Source: a virus
Reading direction: 5' to 3' (one strand)
Length of the DNA stretch: 23,121 nt
IMG/VR virus record: IMGVR_UViG_3300033806_000109
Coordinates: 1 to 23,121 of that record
The position numbers were made by a program, and so were the translations under genes. This document shows, piece after piece, positions 12,601 to 20,050 of the stretch. How positions within the stretch are numbered: the first letter of the stretch is position 1; every line of letters begins with the position of its first letter. The notes below the pieces were generated by a model that worked only from the letters and a program-made list of their open reading frames with translations, had not been told where the DNA came from and searched no databases.

Positions 12601-13377
12601 ATGCTGACCCAGAGCTATTACAATCTCGCCAACATGATCCACCTGGCCGGGCCCGACCTGGAGGCGAACGACCTGAGCCCCCGGTTCACGCCGGGCGGCT
12701 TCGGCTTCTTCGCCGACGCGCACGGGCCCCGGTTCATGCAGTATATCAAGAGCGCCGAGACCAGCACGACGCTCGCCCTGGGGGACTGGGTCTGCCGGGC
12801 GGCCGACGTGACGATCAGCTCGATCACGTCGGGGACGACGGTGTCCGTCACCAAGACGGCCGCCGGCCTGACGGCCTCGGCGCACATCGGGAAGGAGCTG
12901 ATCGACGAGACCGAGGCAGTGGCCGGGGGCGCCCCCGAGGGCGAGTCCGGCATCATCGTGGCCAACACGACCACGGTGGTTACCATCGACAGCCTCTATC
13001 CCTTCTCGACCGCGCCGTCCGCGACCGCGAACATGCGGATCCGGTCGGTCTTCCATGGGATCCAGAACACCAGCGCGACCACGAAGTCCCGGAACATGCT
13101 GGGCTCGGTGGTGGCGGCCGGCGGCATCACGGCCGGTTACTACGGCTGGGTCCAGTTCGGGGGCGTGCATCCCAACTGCGGGACGAAGGCGAGCGCGGCC
13201 ATCGTGCTGGGGGTGGCCGTGATCGGCACGACCACGGCGGGGAAGTGCGGAACCTCCAGCTCCAGCGCCGTCGATCTTCTGCTGGGAAGGGCGCTGTGCA
13301 CGGTGGCGTCCACCAACAGCGGGCTGAACCCCGTCGATATCGACTGCAACGTCTTCGGCACCTTAGCCTCGGCGTAA
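12601..13377 (+). CDS. Capsid decoration/stabilisation-type protein
   Basis: 258 aa from ATG 12601, with AAGGAGAGGAG just upstream. It is rich in Thr, Ser, Gly, Ala and Val and apparently all-beta. 'YYGWVQFGGVHP' (about 180-190) followed by alternating hydrophobic strands resembles small decoration or head-fibre domains placed after phage capsid genes. Four Cys are scattered without a zinc pattern. Role inferred from position and composition: it probably sits on the capsid surface and stabilises it. Confidence 0.6.
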   Translation: MLTQSYYNLANMIHLAGPDLEANDLSPRFTPGGFGFFADAHGPRFMQYIKSAETSTTLALGDWVCRAADVTISSITSGTTVSVTKTAAGLTASAHIGKELIDETEAVAGGAPEGESGIIVANTTTVVTIDSLYPFSTAPSATANMRIRSVFHGIQNTSATTKSRNMLGSVVAAGGITAGYYGWVQFGGVHPNCGTKASAAIVLGVAVIGTTTAGKCGTSSSSAVDLLLGRALCTVASTNSGLNPVDIDCNVFGTLASA

Positions 13378-13388
13378 GGGGGTGACCC

Positions 13389-13634
13389 ATGGGCGCTCTC
13401 ACGCCGACCAGCAAGTTCACGCACGTCTTCGGAGACCGCTACGTCGAGCTCTACGCGCTGGGCACCGTGACCGACGGCGACACGCTGGTCACCGGGCTGA
13501 CGACCATCGAGGCCGTCATCGCCACGGGGCAGAGCGCCGCCACGGCCATCGGCGTGACGTTCTCCGGCAGCACGATCACGTTCCACGAGTCGGCCTCGGT
13601 GGCCGGCGCGTACGTCGCGGTCATCGGGACGTGA
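13389..13634 (+). CDS. Small beta-rich structural protein
   Basis: 81 aa from ATG 13389, preceded by GGGGGTGA. Alternating strands (RYVELYALGTV, TTIEAVIATGQS, GVTFSGSTITFHESA) suggest a compact beta-sandwich, as in minor head or decoration proteins. It follows the decoration-like gene by 11 bases and precedes the polysaccharide module by one base. No specific family recognised. Confidence 0.55.
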   Translation: MGALTPTSKFTHVFGDRYVELYALGTVTDGDTLVTGLTTIEAVIATGQSAATAIGVTFSGSTITFHESASVAGAYVAVIGT

Positions 13635-13635
13635 C

Positions 13636-14823
13636 ATGCTCGGCGGCCTGCTCGCAGCCGCCGTCGCGCTGGTCCTGCTCAATCTAGGCCCCTTCGGGCC
13701 CACGGAGCGGGATAAGCGCCACCACTATCTCTGGGTGGGCGCCGGGCTCTTGGTAGCCGGCGCCTGCCCGGAGCGGTGGGTCGGTCTGTCTTTGGCGGTG
13801 ATTGTTCTTTCGGCCCTCCTGAAGCCTCCCATCGCGCACTCGACCCTTTCGCTGCCGCCCATCGTGGCCTGGGGGGGTGTCTACGACCTGTTATCCGTAG
13901 CCCTCCCCAGGCCAGGATGGCACCTGGCCATGGCCGCCGCAGTGGCAGTCTGCTGTCTGGGGATCGTGCTGTCTACGACGCTCCGCGTTATGATTATCAC
14001 CCGGGGGATCGACCCGTTCAATGTGGAGGTCCCCTTGAAAATCCCCTTCACGAGGCTGGCCTACGTCTACCATACGCAATCGCCCAATCTCTGCGCGCCG
14101 CTCGATAACCCCTTCTTCGCCGGACCAGCCTTCGCCTGGCTGCTGCCGTGGGTGGCCGGGATGACATTGCATGCCCAGGGATACCATGTCATCCCCTGGG
14201 CGTTCTTGGGCCTGATCCTCCTCTGGGGCATGTGGCTGACGGGCTCCCGGGGCGCCTGGGTGGCCGCCCTCGTCTCCGCGGGGGTGTACGTGGCCGTCCT
14301 CATGGCCCCGGCCGCTCCTGGCGTCCTAGTGGCAGCCCTGGGGGGTGCTGGCGCGGTGGCCGTGGTTGCCTGGATGGGGCCGACGGGACGGCAGCGGGAC
14401 GCCTGCCTGCGCCAGAGCTTCCTCCGGTGGCAGAAGTTCCCCTGGATCGTCCGCTGGACCGGGACCGGGCCCTGGGGGTGGTGGTTCTGGATGGCCGACG
14501 GGAGACCCCAGCAAGGCCTCGTGCCCACGGAGGAGGCCATACGACTTCGGGAGTACGCCACCCCCGGCCAAACGATCCGGCACCTGCACAACGATTGGGC
14601 ACAGGCGGTCTTCGAGCACGGGCCTTTGATCCTCGTCCCGACCCTGGGCTACCTGGCCACCACGCTGTGGCGCCTGGGCCATTCTCCGGACCCGTGGGCG
14701 CCCGCCATGGCCGCCGGCGTGGCCGGGATCGCCGTCACGTGCCTGTGGGCGCATCCCTTCAGAATGGCCGACACGAGCCTGCTGATTCTCTTATGGCTCG
14801 TCGGGGCCGGACAGGTTCGATGA
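13636..14823 (+). CDS. O-antigen ligase/polymerase-like (Wzy_C) membrane protein
   Basis: 395 aa from ATG 13636. About ten hydrophobic segments are visible. 'WLTGSRGAWVAALVSAG' (200-216) matches the S-R-G motif at the start of the Wzy_C domain; 'WIVRWTGTGPWGWW' (270-283) matches the Gly-rich part; and 'RHLHNDWAQAVFEHGPL' (315-331) matches the HND..Q...E.G motif of the large periplasmic loop in WaaL/Wzy proteins. These enzymes join or polymerise undecaprenyl-linked glycans at the outer face of the inner membrane. Ligase, polymerase and protein O-oligosaccharyltransferase share this domain and cannot be separated here. It is linked to the preceding small structural gene by a one-base gap. A phage-borne copy among head genes is unusual. 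Confidence 0.8.
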   Translation: MLGGLLAAAVALVLLNLGPFGPTERDKRHHYLWVGAGLLVAGACPERWVGLSLAVIVLSALLKPPIAHSTLSLPPIVAWGGVYDLLSVALPRPGWHLAMAAAVAVCCLGIVLSTTLRVMIITRGIDPFNVEVPLKIPFTRLAYVYHTQSPNLCAPLDNPFFAGPAFAWLLPWVAGMTLHAQGYHVIPWAFLGLILLWGMWLTGSRGAWVAALVSAGVYVAVLMAPAAPGVLVAALGGAGAVAVVAWMGPTGRQRDACLRQSFLRWQKFPWIVRWTGTGPWGWWFWMADGRPQQGLVPTEEAIRLREYATPGQTIRHLHNDWAQAVFEHGPLILVPTLGYLATTLWRLGHSPDPWAPAMAAGVAGIAVTCLWAHPFRMADTSLLILLWLVGAGQVR

Positions 14824-14826
14824 CCC

Positions 14827-15726
14827 ATGGCCGATGGGCTGGAAGACCTCCTCAGCGGCCTGGCGGAGGCCTTCCGGAGTCAGACGCCGGGCATCATTCC
14901 CATCGGCCGGGCGCTCATGCGGCTGGCGGCGCCCCCCGCAGGCACGCCGCCGGCCACGGGGCTTCAAGGCCCTTTCACCGGGCGGGCGATTGCGCCCGTG
15001 GCCGCGGGGACGCCCGTCGAGCGGGAGGCCGAGCTGCCGCAGGTGGCCATGGCGCTCTCGATGCTGCTGGGCAGCGGGCCGGGCCAGGCGCGCATCGGCG
15101 TGCTGCCGGAACGCATCCCGATGGCCATGCGCTCCGTACGAGAGGGGATGCCGGAGGCGTGGTTCCACGGCGCGCAGCATCCCGAGAAGATCCTGTCCGA
15201 GGGATTCTCCCCGGCGAAGATCGGGACCGATATCCCGCTCTGGGACTACGAGCCGGCGGGGGTGTCGCTCACGAAAGACCCCCACTATGCCCGCGCGTGG
15301 AGCCTTGGCGGACAGGCGAGTGGTCAGGTCCTCCGCGTCGGCGTGGACATTCCGCCGGAGCAGATTGGGCGCTTCAGCGACCCGGCGTTCCGGAAGCTCT
15401 TTATCAAGCTGGCGGATTTTCACGGTCCCCAGCGGGGCTTCGAGATGGCGCGGGATCTCCAGGAGCGGGGCTATGCGGGGATGCTCTATGGCCGGATGGG
15501 TGGTGCGGAGGAAGAGCTCCGGGCCTTTGACCTGTCCCGCCTGCACCCCCTGGGGCTCCTCGACACGAACACGAAGGATGCCCTGATCCGAAGACTCAGG
15601 CGGCGCCAGCTCAGAGTTCCCGGATACGAGGACGAGACGAGGGACTGGCCGATGCCGATGTCTTCGACCGGTCTGAGCGGCTGGATGGGCAACCTGCCGC
15701 CCGACATTCGCATGGGGGCGAGATAA
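14827..15726 (+). CDS. ADP-ribosyltransferase-like protein (tentative)
   Basis: 299 aa from ATG 14827. Residues about 110-245 have the order of an ART fold of the H-Y/S-E type: 'AWFHGAQHPEKILSEGF' (H114-G115, then helix and GF), 'GVSLTKDPHYARAWSLGG' (145-162, strand-S-x-T-x-D-helix), 'VLRVGVDIPPEQIGRF' (168-183) and 'AEEELRAFDLSRLHPLG' (227-243), with E228-E230 as candidate catalytic Glu. The N-terminal 100 residues are Pro/Gly/Ala-rich with helices and may be an anchor or virion-targeting region. ARTs transfer ADP-ribose from NAD to a target; phages use them to modify host proteins early, sometimes as injected virion proteins. Remote-homology inference; a toxin-like or structural domain is the alternative. 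Confidence 0.5.
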   Translation: MADGLEDLLSGLAEAFRSQTPGIIPIGRALMRLAAPPAGTPPATGLQGPFTGRAIAPVAAGTPVEREAELPQVAMALSMLLGSGPGQARIGVLPERIPMAMRSVREGMPEAWFHGAQHPEKILSEGFSPAKIGTDIPLWDYEPAGVSLTKDPHYARAWSLGGQASGQVLRVGVDIPPEQIGRFSDPAFRKLFIKLADFHGPQRGFEMARDLQERGYAGMLYGRMGGAEEELRAFDLSRLHPLGLLDTNTKDALIRRLRRRQLRVPGYEDETRDWPMPMSSTGLSGWMGNLPPDIRMGAR

Positions 15727-15728
15727 CC

Positions 15729-16766
15729 GTGCGCATCGCCATCACGCTCTATTCCCTCGACGGCGGGGGCGCCGAATTCCAGATGGCGCTCCTGGCCGGC
15801 GGACTGCACAAGCGGGGCCACGAGGTCGAATTCTGGCTCATGGCGTCGAGCGAGAACGAGCGATGGGCGTCCCGCTGGTGCCGTCCGTTGATTCGGCGCG
15901 CGCGCCTCCTGCCCGGGCGCCTGGCCTACGCCGGCATCTTGGGAAGCTGGCGGCGGGCACTCAAGCGCTTCCGGCCCCATGCGGTCATTGGGGGCCTCCC
16001 CCTGCCGCATACGCTGGTCTCGCTGGCGGCCACGGGGCTCGACATCCCCGTCATCGGCCGGCGCTGCGCCTCCTGGGGGGACCTGACGGTGTTCCCCCAG
16101 CACGCGCGGATGCCCCGGAAGCTCCGGGCGATGCGCCGGCTGGCCGCGCGGGGGACGGCCGCCATGGTCTGCAACGCCCAGCACGTCCTGGCCAGCGCGC
16201 GGGACCTCGAGGGCTGGCCGAGGGAGAAGCTGCGGCTGATCCGGAACGGCTGGCCCGAGTCGCCCGCCATCGACCACGAGAATCGCCTCGTGGCCACGGC
16301 CGGCCGGGGGCGGATCGAGAAAGACCACGAAGCCCATCGGCGGATCATGTCCGGCTTGCCCCGGCTCGACGGCCAGCCCGGGACGCGGCAGGAGCACGTC
16401 TTTCATTACGAGGCCGATGTCCCGTGGCACAACATGGGGATTTACGCCCACGTCTCCCGGAGCGAGGGGTGCTCCAACGCCATCGGCATGGCCATGGCCC
16501 ACGGGATCCCCGTGGTCGCCTACGGGACGCTCGGAAATCTCGAGCTCCTGCGGGACCTGCCGACCGTGTGGCCCTACGAAGAAAGCCTCTTTCGGGACCG
16601 GATTCACGTCCTGCAGTCGAGCCGGGAATTGCGGGAGATCCTGGGGGTACGTGGCCAGGAGCTCGTGCGGAAACGCTTCGGCCTTGACCGGATGGTGGAG
16701 GAATGGGAGAGCCTGATCGACGAGACAGCGACTCCGCGGTGCCCGACCTGCGGCCAGCGACCGTAG
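15729..16766 (+). CDS. GT4-like glycosyltransferase
   Basis: 345 aa with a GTG start at 15729, two bases after the previous stop. The N-terminal Rossmann half starts with ITLYSLDGGGAEFQMALLAG (4-23), the Gly-rich acceptor-domain loop of GT-B enzymes. The C-terminal half shows 'HVSRSEGCSNAIGMAMAHGI' (241-260), the nucleotide-sugar site of GT4 families. In the usual E-x7-E pair E246 is present, but the second position is M254, and the linker between the halves (185-225) is short. It may act with reduced or changed donor use, or be degenerate. It presumably adds a sugar to a lipid-linked or protein-linked glycan. The C-terminus carries CPTCG (338-342), possibly an artefact of overlap with the next gene. 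Confidence 0.8.
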   Translation: MRIAITLYSLDGGGAEFQMALLAGGLHKRGHEVEFWLMASSENERWASRWCRPLIRRARLLPGRLAYAGILGSWRRALKRFRPHAVIGGLPLPHTLVSLAATGLDIPVIGRRCASWGDLTVFPQHARMPRKLRAMRRLAARGTAAMVCNAQHVLASARDLEGWPREKLRLIRNGWPESPAIDHENRLVATAGRGRIEKDHEAHRRIMSGLPRLDGQPGTRQEHVFHYEADVPWHNMGIYAHVSRSEGCSNAIGMAMAHGIPVVAYGTLGNLELLRDLPTVWPYEESLFRDRIHVLQSSRELREILGVRGQELVRKRFGLDRMVEEWESLIDETATPRCPTCGQRP

Positions 16767-17368
16767 AGCGGCCGTCCTGGGTGCCCTGGTTCCGGCGCGC
16801 CCTCGCGCGCTACCAGAACCCGTGGGCCTATTTTCTCGATTCCGTGAAATACATGGAACCCGTGTTCGGGCGGATCCGAACGCTCGCGCCCCCGCCGTGC
16901 CGTCTGATCGAGCTGGGCTGCGGGATCGGCATGGCAGCCGCCATCCTCAGCGGCTATGGCTACGATGTCGTGGGTGTGGACGATGACCAGTCCGTCCTGT
17001 GGCTGGCCGCGTCGATGCCCTGGCAGCGGTGCAGCCTCCGGTCGCTCTTGCACCACGGCGACGTCCGCCAGGGCTTCGGTGGCTGGAACGTGGCCACGAG
17101 CCTCGGCGTCATCGAGCATGAAGACCACGCGATGCGCCGGGTCATGCTGGAGCGCCTCCGGGAGGCCGGCAGGGTGCACGTCGTCTGCTGGCCCAGCCCG
17201 TTCGGCCTGGCGCACGACGAGCCCACGATGGGCGAGCGGACACTCTATCTCCAGGAAGTGAGGGACGAGTGCCAGAGCGTGGGGTGGACGGTCATTGAAG
17301 CGTTCGGCTTCGGGGGACCGCTTCCCTCCTCGGCGCCCTGGAGCCATTGCATCATTGGTGGCCGATGA
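16703..17368 (+). CDS. SAM-dependent methyltransferase 1
   Basis: 221 aa from ATG 16703, with GGTGGAGGA immediately upstream, overlapping the glycosyltransferase by 64 bases; GTG 16739 is an alternative start. Class I fold: motif I IELGCGIGMAAA (69-80), acidic strand-2 end VVGVDDDQ (89-96), 'NVATSLGVIEHED' as motif IV and then 'GRVHVVCWPSPFG'. Target unknown; position between a glycosyltransferase and another methyltransferase suggests a sugar. No targeting signal is seen, so it is cytoplasmic. Confidence 0.8.
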   Translation: MGEPDRRDSDSAVPDLRPATVERPSWVPWFRRALARYQNPWAYFLDSVKYMEPVFGRIRTLAPPPCRLIELGCGIGMAAAILSGYGYDVVGVDDDQSVLWLAASMPWQRCSLRSLLHHGDVRQGFGGWNVATSLGVIEHEDHAMRRVMLERLREAGRVHVVCWPSPFGLAHDEPTMGERTLYLQEVRDECQSVGWTVIEAFGFGGPLPSSAPWSHCIIGGR

Positions 17369-18081
17369 AGGAATACGTGTCGTCCTTCGGCTACGAATGG
17401 TCCCGGCACTCCCGGACCCAGTTCGGGGACGAGAGCGACGAGACGTTCCACGTGAAAACCGGCTGGACCCCGGCCGATATTCAGGGGCGGCGCGTCCTGG
17501 ACGCCGGGTGCGGCAGCGGGCGCTTCGCCGATGTGGTCCGGCGGTGGGGGGGCAACGTGACGGCCTTCGACCTGAGCGGCGCGGTGCAGACCGCCGCCCC
17601 GGCCGGTCGCGTGGCGAAGGCCGATCTCTTCGCCCCGCCCTTCCCGCCGCGGACCTTCGACAAGGTCTACTGCCTCGGAGTCCTCCATCATACGCCCTGG
17701 CCGGGCCTCGGCGTGTACGAGCTGTCCCGCCTGGTGAAGCCCGGCGGGGAGCTGGCGATCTGGGTGTACGGCGAGATGGGATCGTGGGCCCGGCGGGCCG
17801 ACCGGCTGCGGCGCTGGACGCCGAAGCTGCCGCATCGGCTCCTGTACGCCCTCTGCCACGCGGCCGTGCTCACCCGGGGGTTCGGGGGGCTGATGCCGGT
17901 CAGCACCCACCCCCGGTGGCGGTGGAGGGTGCTCGACACGTTCGATTGGTACGCGCCGCCCATTCAGAGCCGGCACGACCTGCAGGAGGTCTCCCGGTGG
18001 TTGTGGGCGGCGGACCTGCGCGACCTCGTGCCGGGGGACTTTCCCGTCTCCATGCGCGGCCGGCGGCCGCTGAGAGGGTGA
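17365..18081 (+). CDS. SAM-dependent methyltransferase 2
   Basis: 238 aa from ATG 17365, overlapping the previous stop (ATGA). The N-terminus 'SSFGYEWSRHSRTQF' followed by 'TGWTPADIQGRRVLDAGCGS' is typical of methyltransferases in surface-polysaccharide gene clusters. Motif I is VLDAGCGSG (44-52), the acidic residue is D69, and 'FDKVYCLGVLHHTPWPGLG' (98-116) and 'LVKPGGELAIWVYG' (123-136) complete the Methyltransf_11-type core. The remaining 100 residues are basic and Trp-rich, perhaps a glycan- or membrane-contact region. Probable O-methylation of a sugar; substrate not provable. Confidence 0.85.
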   Translation: MKEYVSSFGYEWSRHSRTQFGDESDETFHVKTGWTPADIQGRRVLDAGCGSGRFADVVRRWGGNVTAFDLSGAVQTAAPAGRVAKADLFAPPFPPRTFDKVYCLGVLHHTPWPGLGVYELSRLVKPGGELAIWVYGEMGSWARRADRLRRWTPKLPHRLLYALCHAAVLTRGFGGLMPVSTHPRWRWRVLDTFDWYAPPIQSRHDLQEVSRWLWAADLRDLVPGDFPVSMRGRRPLRG

Positions 18082-18085
18082 CACG

Positions 18086-18436
18086 ATGCACCTACTCGAT
18101 TGGTTCATGTCCAAGCTCGCCGAGCATTGGGTCGAATACGCCGATTCGCCCGCGGCGACGGTGACGGCGACCCACGCGGCCGTGACCGGGAAGCAGCACG
18201 TCATCGTGACCGTCGATGCGAGCTTCAAGACCTCGACCACCGACGGACAGATCCGGCTCTTCGATGGCACCACGGAGATCGCCTCGAAATACATTCACGG
18301 GGCCGGGGCCATCGACTTCGGCGAGAGCGGGCATCCCTGTACGAAGGGCAATCTGGTCCAGGCCATTCTCACGGGCGGCTCCGGCACCGAAAGCGGGGCC
18401 ATCACCATGAACGGCTTTTCCGTGACGCCGGGATAG
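18086..18436 (+). CDS. Beta-rich small structural protein
   Basis: 116 aa from ATG 18086, with GAGGGTGA upstream. After a short helix (LLDWFMSKLAEHW) the chain is all-beta and Thr-rich (ATVTATHAAVTGKQHVIVTV, GQIRLFDGTTEIASKYI, SGAITMNGFSVTPG), like an immunoglobulin or jelly-roll virion accessory domain. It comes directly after the methyltransferase genes, so the late structural run resumes here. No family recognised. Confidence 0.6.
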   Translation: MHLLDWFMSKLAEHWVEYADSPAATVTATHAAVTGKQHVIVTVDASFKTSTTDGQIRLFDGTTEIASKYIHGAGAIDFGESGHPCTKGNLVQAILTGGSGTESGAITMNGFSVTPG

Positions 18437-18446
18437 CGAGGCAGCC

Positions 18447-18986
18447 ATGGCAGACGAGACGATCCCCCTCGAAGAGGCCCTGACTCTCGCGGGCGGGCTG
18501 GTGAAGCACTTTCATGCCTTCGCGAGGATCCGCGAGGTGCTCGCCGCCGCCGCCGGGGCGGAGCAACGCGAACGCGAGGCCGTGGCGCGGAGGGATCAGG
18601 TCGTCCTCGATGCGGCCGGCAAGGAGCAGACGGCCCGGCAGCGGCTCGATGCCCTGGAAGCCCAGCACACGGCGCGGGTCCGGGATCTCGACCAGGCGTT
18701 CGCGGAGCACAGGGCCAACGTGGACCGCAGCGTCGAGGCCGCCCAGAAGGACCTCGGGGACAAGGAGTCTCGCTTGGCCGTCGTCCGGAAGAACCTGGCC
18801 GATGCGGAGGAAGGCTATCGCCGTCGCGTGCAGGAGATCGCCAACGCCCTGACGGTTCAGCAGGCGCAGGCGGACGAGACCCTGGGGCGCCAGCGCGACG
18901 AGCTCCGGCAGGCCGTGGACGACCTGACCTCCCAGCGGGACACGATCCAGAATGAGATCACGGCCCTGAAGCGCCGGCTGGGCTGA
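18447..18986 (+). CDS. Coiled-coil protein
   Basis: 179 aa from ATG 18447. From about residue 35 to the end it is highly charged with heptad-like spacing (EQREREAVARRDQVVLDAAG, ADETLGRQRDELRQAVDDLT, ITALKRRLG), predicting a long alpha-helical coiled coil of about 140 residues. No Cys, no membrane segment. It may trimerise a tail spike or fibre, or serve as a stalk or internal assembly protein. Family unknown. Confidence 0.65.
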   Translation: MADETIPLEEALTLAGGLVKHFHAFARIREVLAAAAGAEQREREAVARRDQVVLDAAGKEQTARQRLDALEAQHTARVRDLDQAFAEHRANVDRSVEAAQKDLGDKESRLAVVRKNLADAEEGYRRRVQEIANALTVQQAQADETLGRQRDELRQAVDDLTSQRDTIQNEITALKRRLG

Positions 18987-19006
18987 GCGGCACACCGAAG
19001 GATTCG

Positions 19007-20050
19007 ATGGAGCTCTACCTCTCCACCATCCTTGGCGACGGCACGCCCACGGGCTTGCCGAAGGCCAACCCCTTCGTCCCCGTCGGCTCGGACCAGGACG
19101 GATGGGGCATGATCGACCTCCGCCCCGACTGCACCAAGGCTTCCGGGTACTGCCTCCTCTCACAGCCTAAGCGCAACGACCAGCCGGGGATGACGTACCT
19201 CGGGCCGGACGTGGGCTTGGACGCGCCCTCGCTCGCCGTCCAGACGGCAGTGTCGTCCAAGCTCGGTCTTAACCTGAGCGGGACGACGCTTCGCCAAATC
19301 ATTTCGGGGCTGCTCCTCCAACAGGGCGCGTGGGACGGCACGCGCTGGAAGCCGCTTCTGCCGATGAGAACCCCTGGGCCGGACATCTACCACATCTGGC
19401 TCGGCGGGCAACTCCTCTACCAGCTCGTCGCCGTGCAGGGCGGCGCCCCCGAACTCTCCGAGTCCTTCAACAAGGCCAACAACGGCCTCGGCCCGGACCA
19501 GACGTGGACGACTGGTGGCGGGACGTGGGCGGTGCGGTCGCTCAAGGGCGAGATCACGGCGAGTGGGACGAACTCGTGGGCTTTTGTCGTAGCTACGTTA
19601 TCGCAGATCAACCATTGGGTACAGTGGACCATCAACAGCGGGAGCGTCGCCAACTACCACAACATCGGCGTCATCTTCCGAAAAGACCCAAACAGCGGCA
19701 CGCAGACGTACTACGATGTCATCGCCATCTTCGACACACAGAAAATCCACCTCGCGAAGTTCGTCAGCGGGTCCGAGACGACGTTGGGGTCGGACATTGC
19801 GGCTACGCTAAACGCCTCGACGGACTACGTACTGAAGGGCCAAGTCAACGGCTCGACCCTGACGAGCTACCTGGGTGGGGTGCAGCAGCACAACCTGACC
19901 GACACGGCCATCGCCGAGAACACCCACGTCGGCATCACCGGCTATTCCAGCGACGGGGCCACAGGGGTCGTGACGGGTAAGCTCTGGAGCGCGGACGTGC
20001 TGGTGAAGGCGGGTGGGGGCGCTCCCATGTTCTCGCGCCAAGGGTACTAA
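19007..20050 (+). CDS. LamG/concanavalin-like virion protein
   Basis: 347 aa from ATG 19007, with AAGGA six bases upstream. The first 130 residues are mixed and include 'SLAVQTAVSSKLGLNLSGTT' and 'GPDIYHIWLGGQLLYQLVA'. Residues about 150-335 have the strand pattern of a LamG/concanavalin-type jelly roll (ESFNKANNGLGPDQTWTTGG, TWAVRSLKGEITAS, NIGVIFRKDPN, KIHLAKFVSG, HVGITGYSSDGATG). Such domains bind carbohydrate, so a receptor-binding or adhesin role is plausible. Base and codon use are a little less GC-extreme than in the head genes. Confidence 0.65.
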   Translation: MELYLSTILGDGTPTGLPKANPFVPVGSDQDGWGMIDLRPDCTKASGYCLLSQPKRNDQPGMTYLGPDVGLDAPSLAVQTAVSSKLGLNLSGTTLRQIISGLLLQQGAWDGTRWKPLLPMRTPGPDIYHIWLGGQLLYQLVAVQGGAPELSESFNKANNGLGPDQTWTTGGGTWAVRSLKGEITASGTNSWAFVVATLSQINHWVQWTINSGSVANYHNIGVIFRKDPNSGTQTYYDVIAIFDTQKIHLAKFVSGSETTLGSDIAATLNASTDYVLKGQVNGSTLTSYLGGVQQHNLTDTAIAENTHVGITGYSSDGATGVVTGKLWSADVLVKAGGGAPMFSRQGY

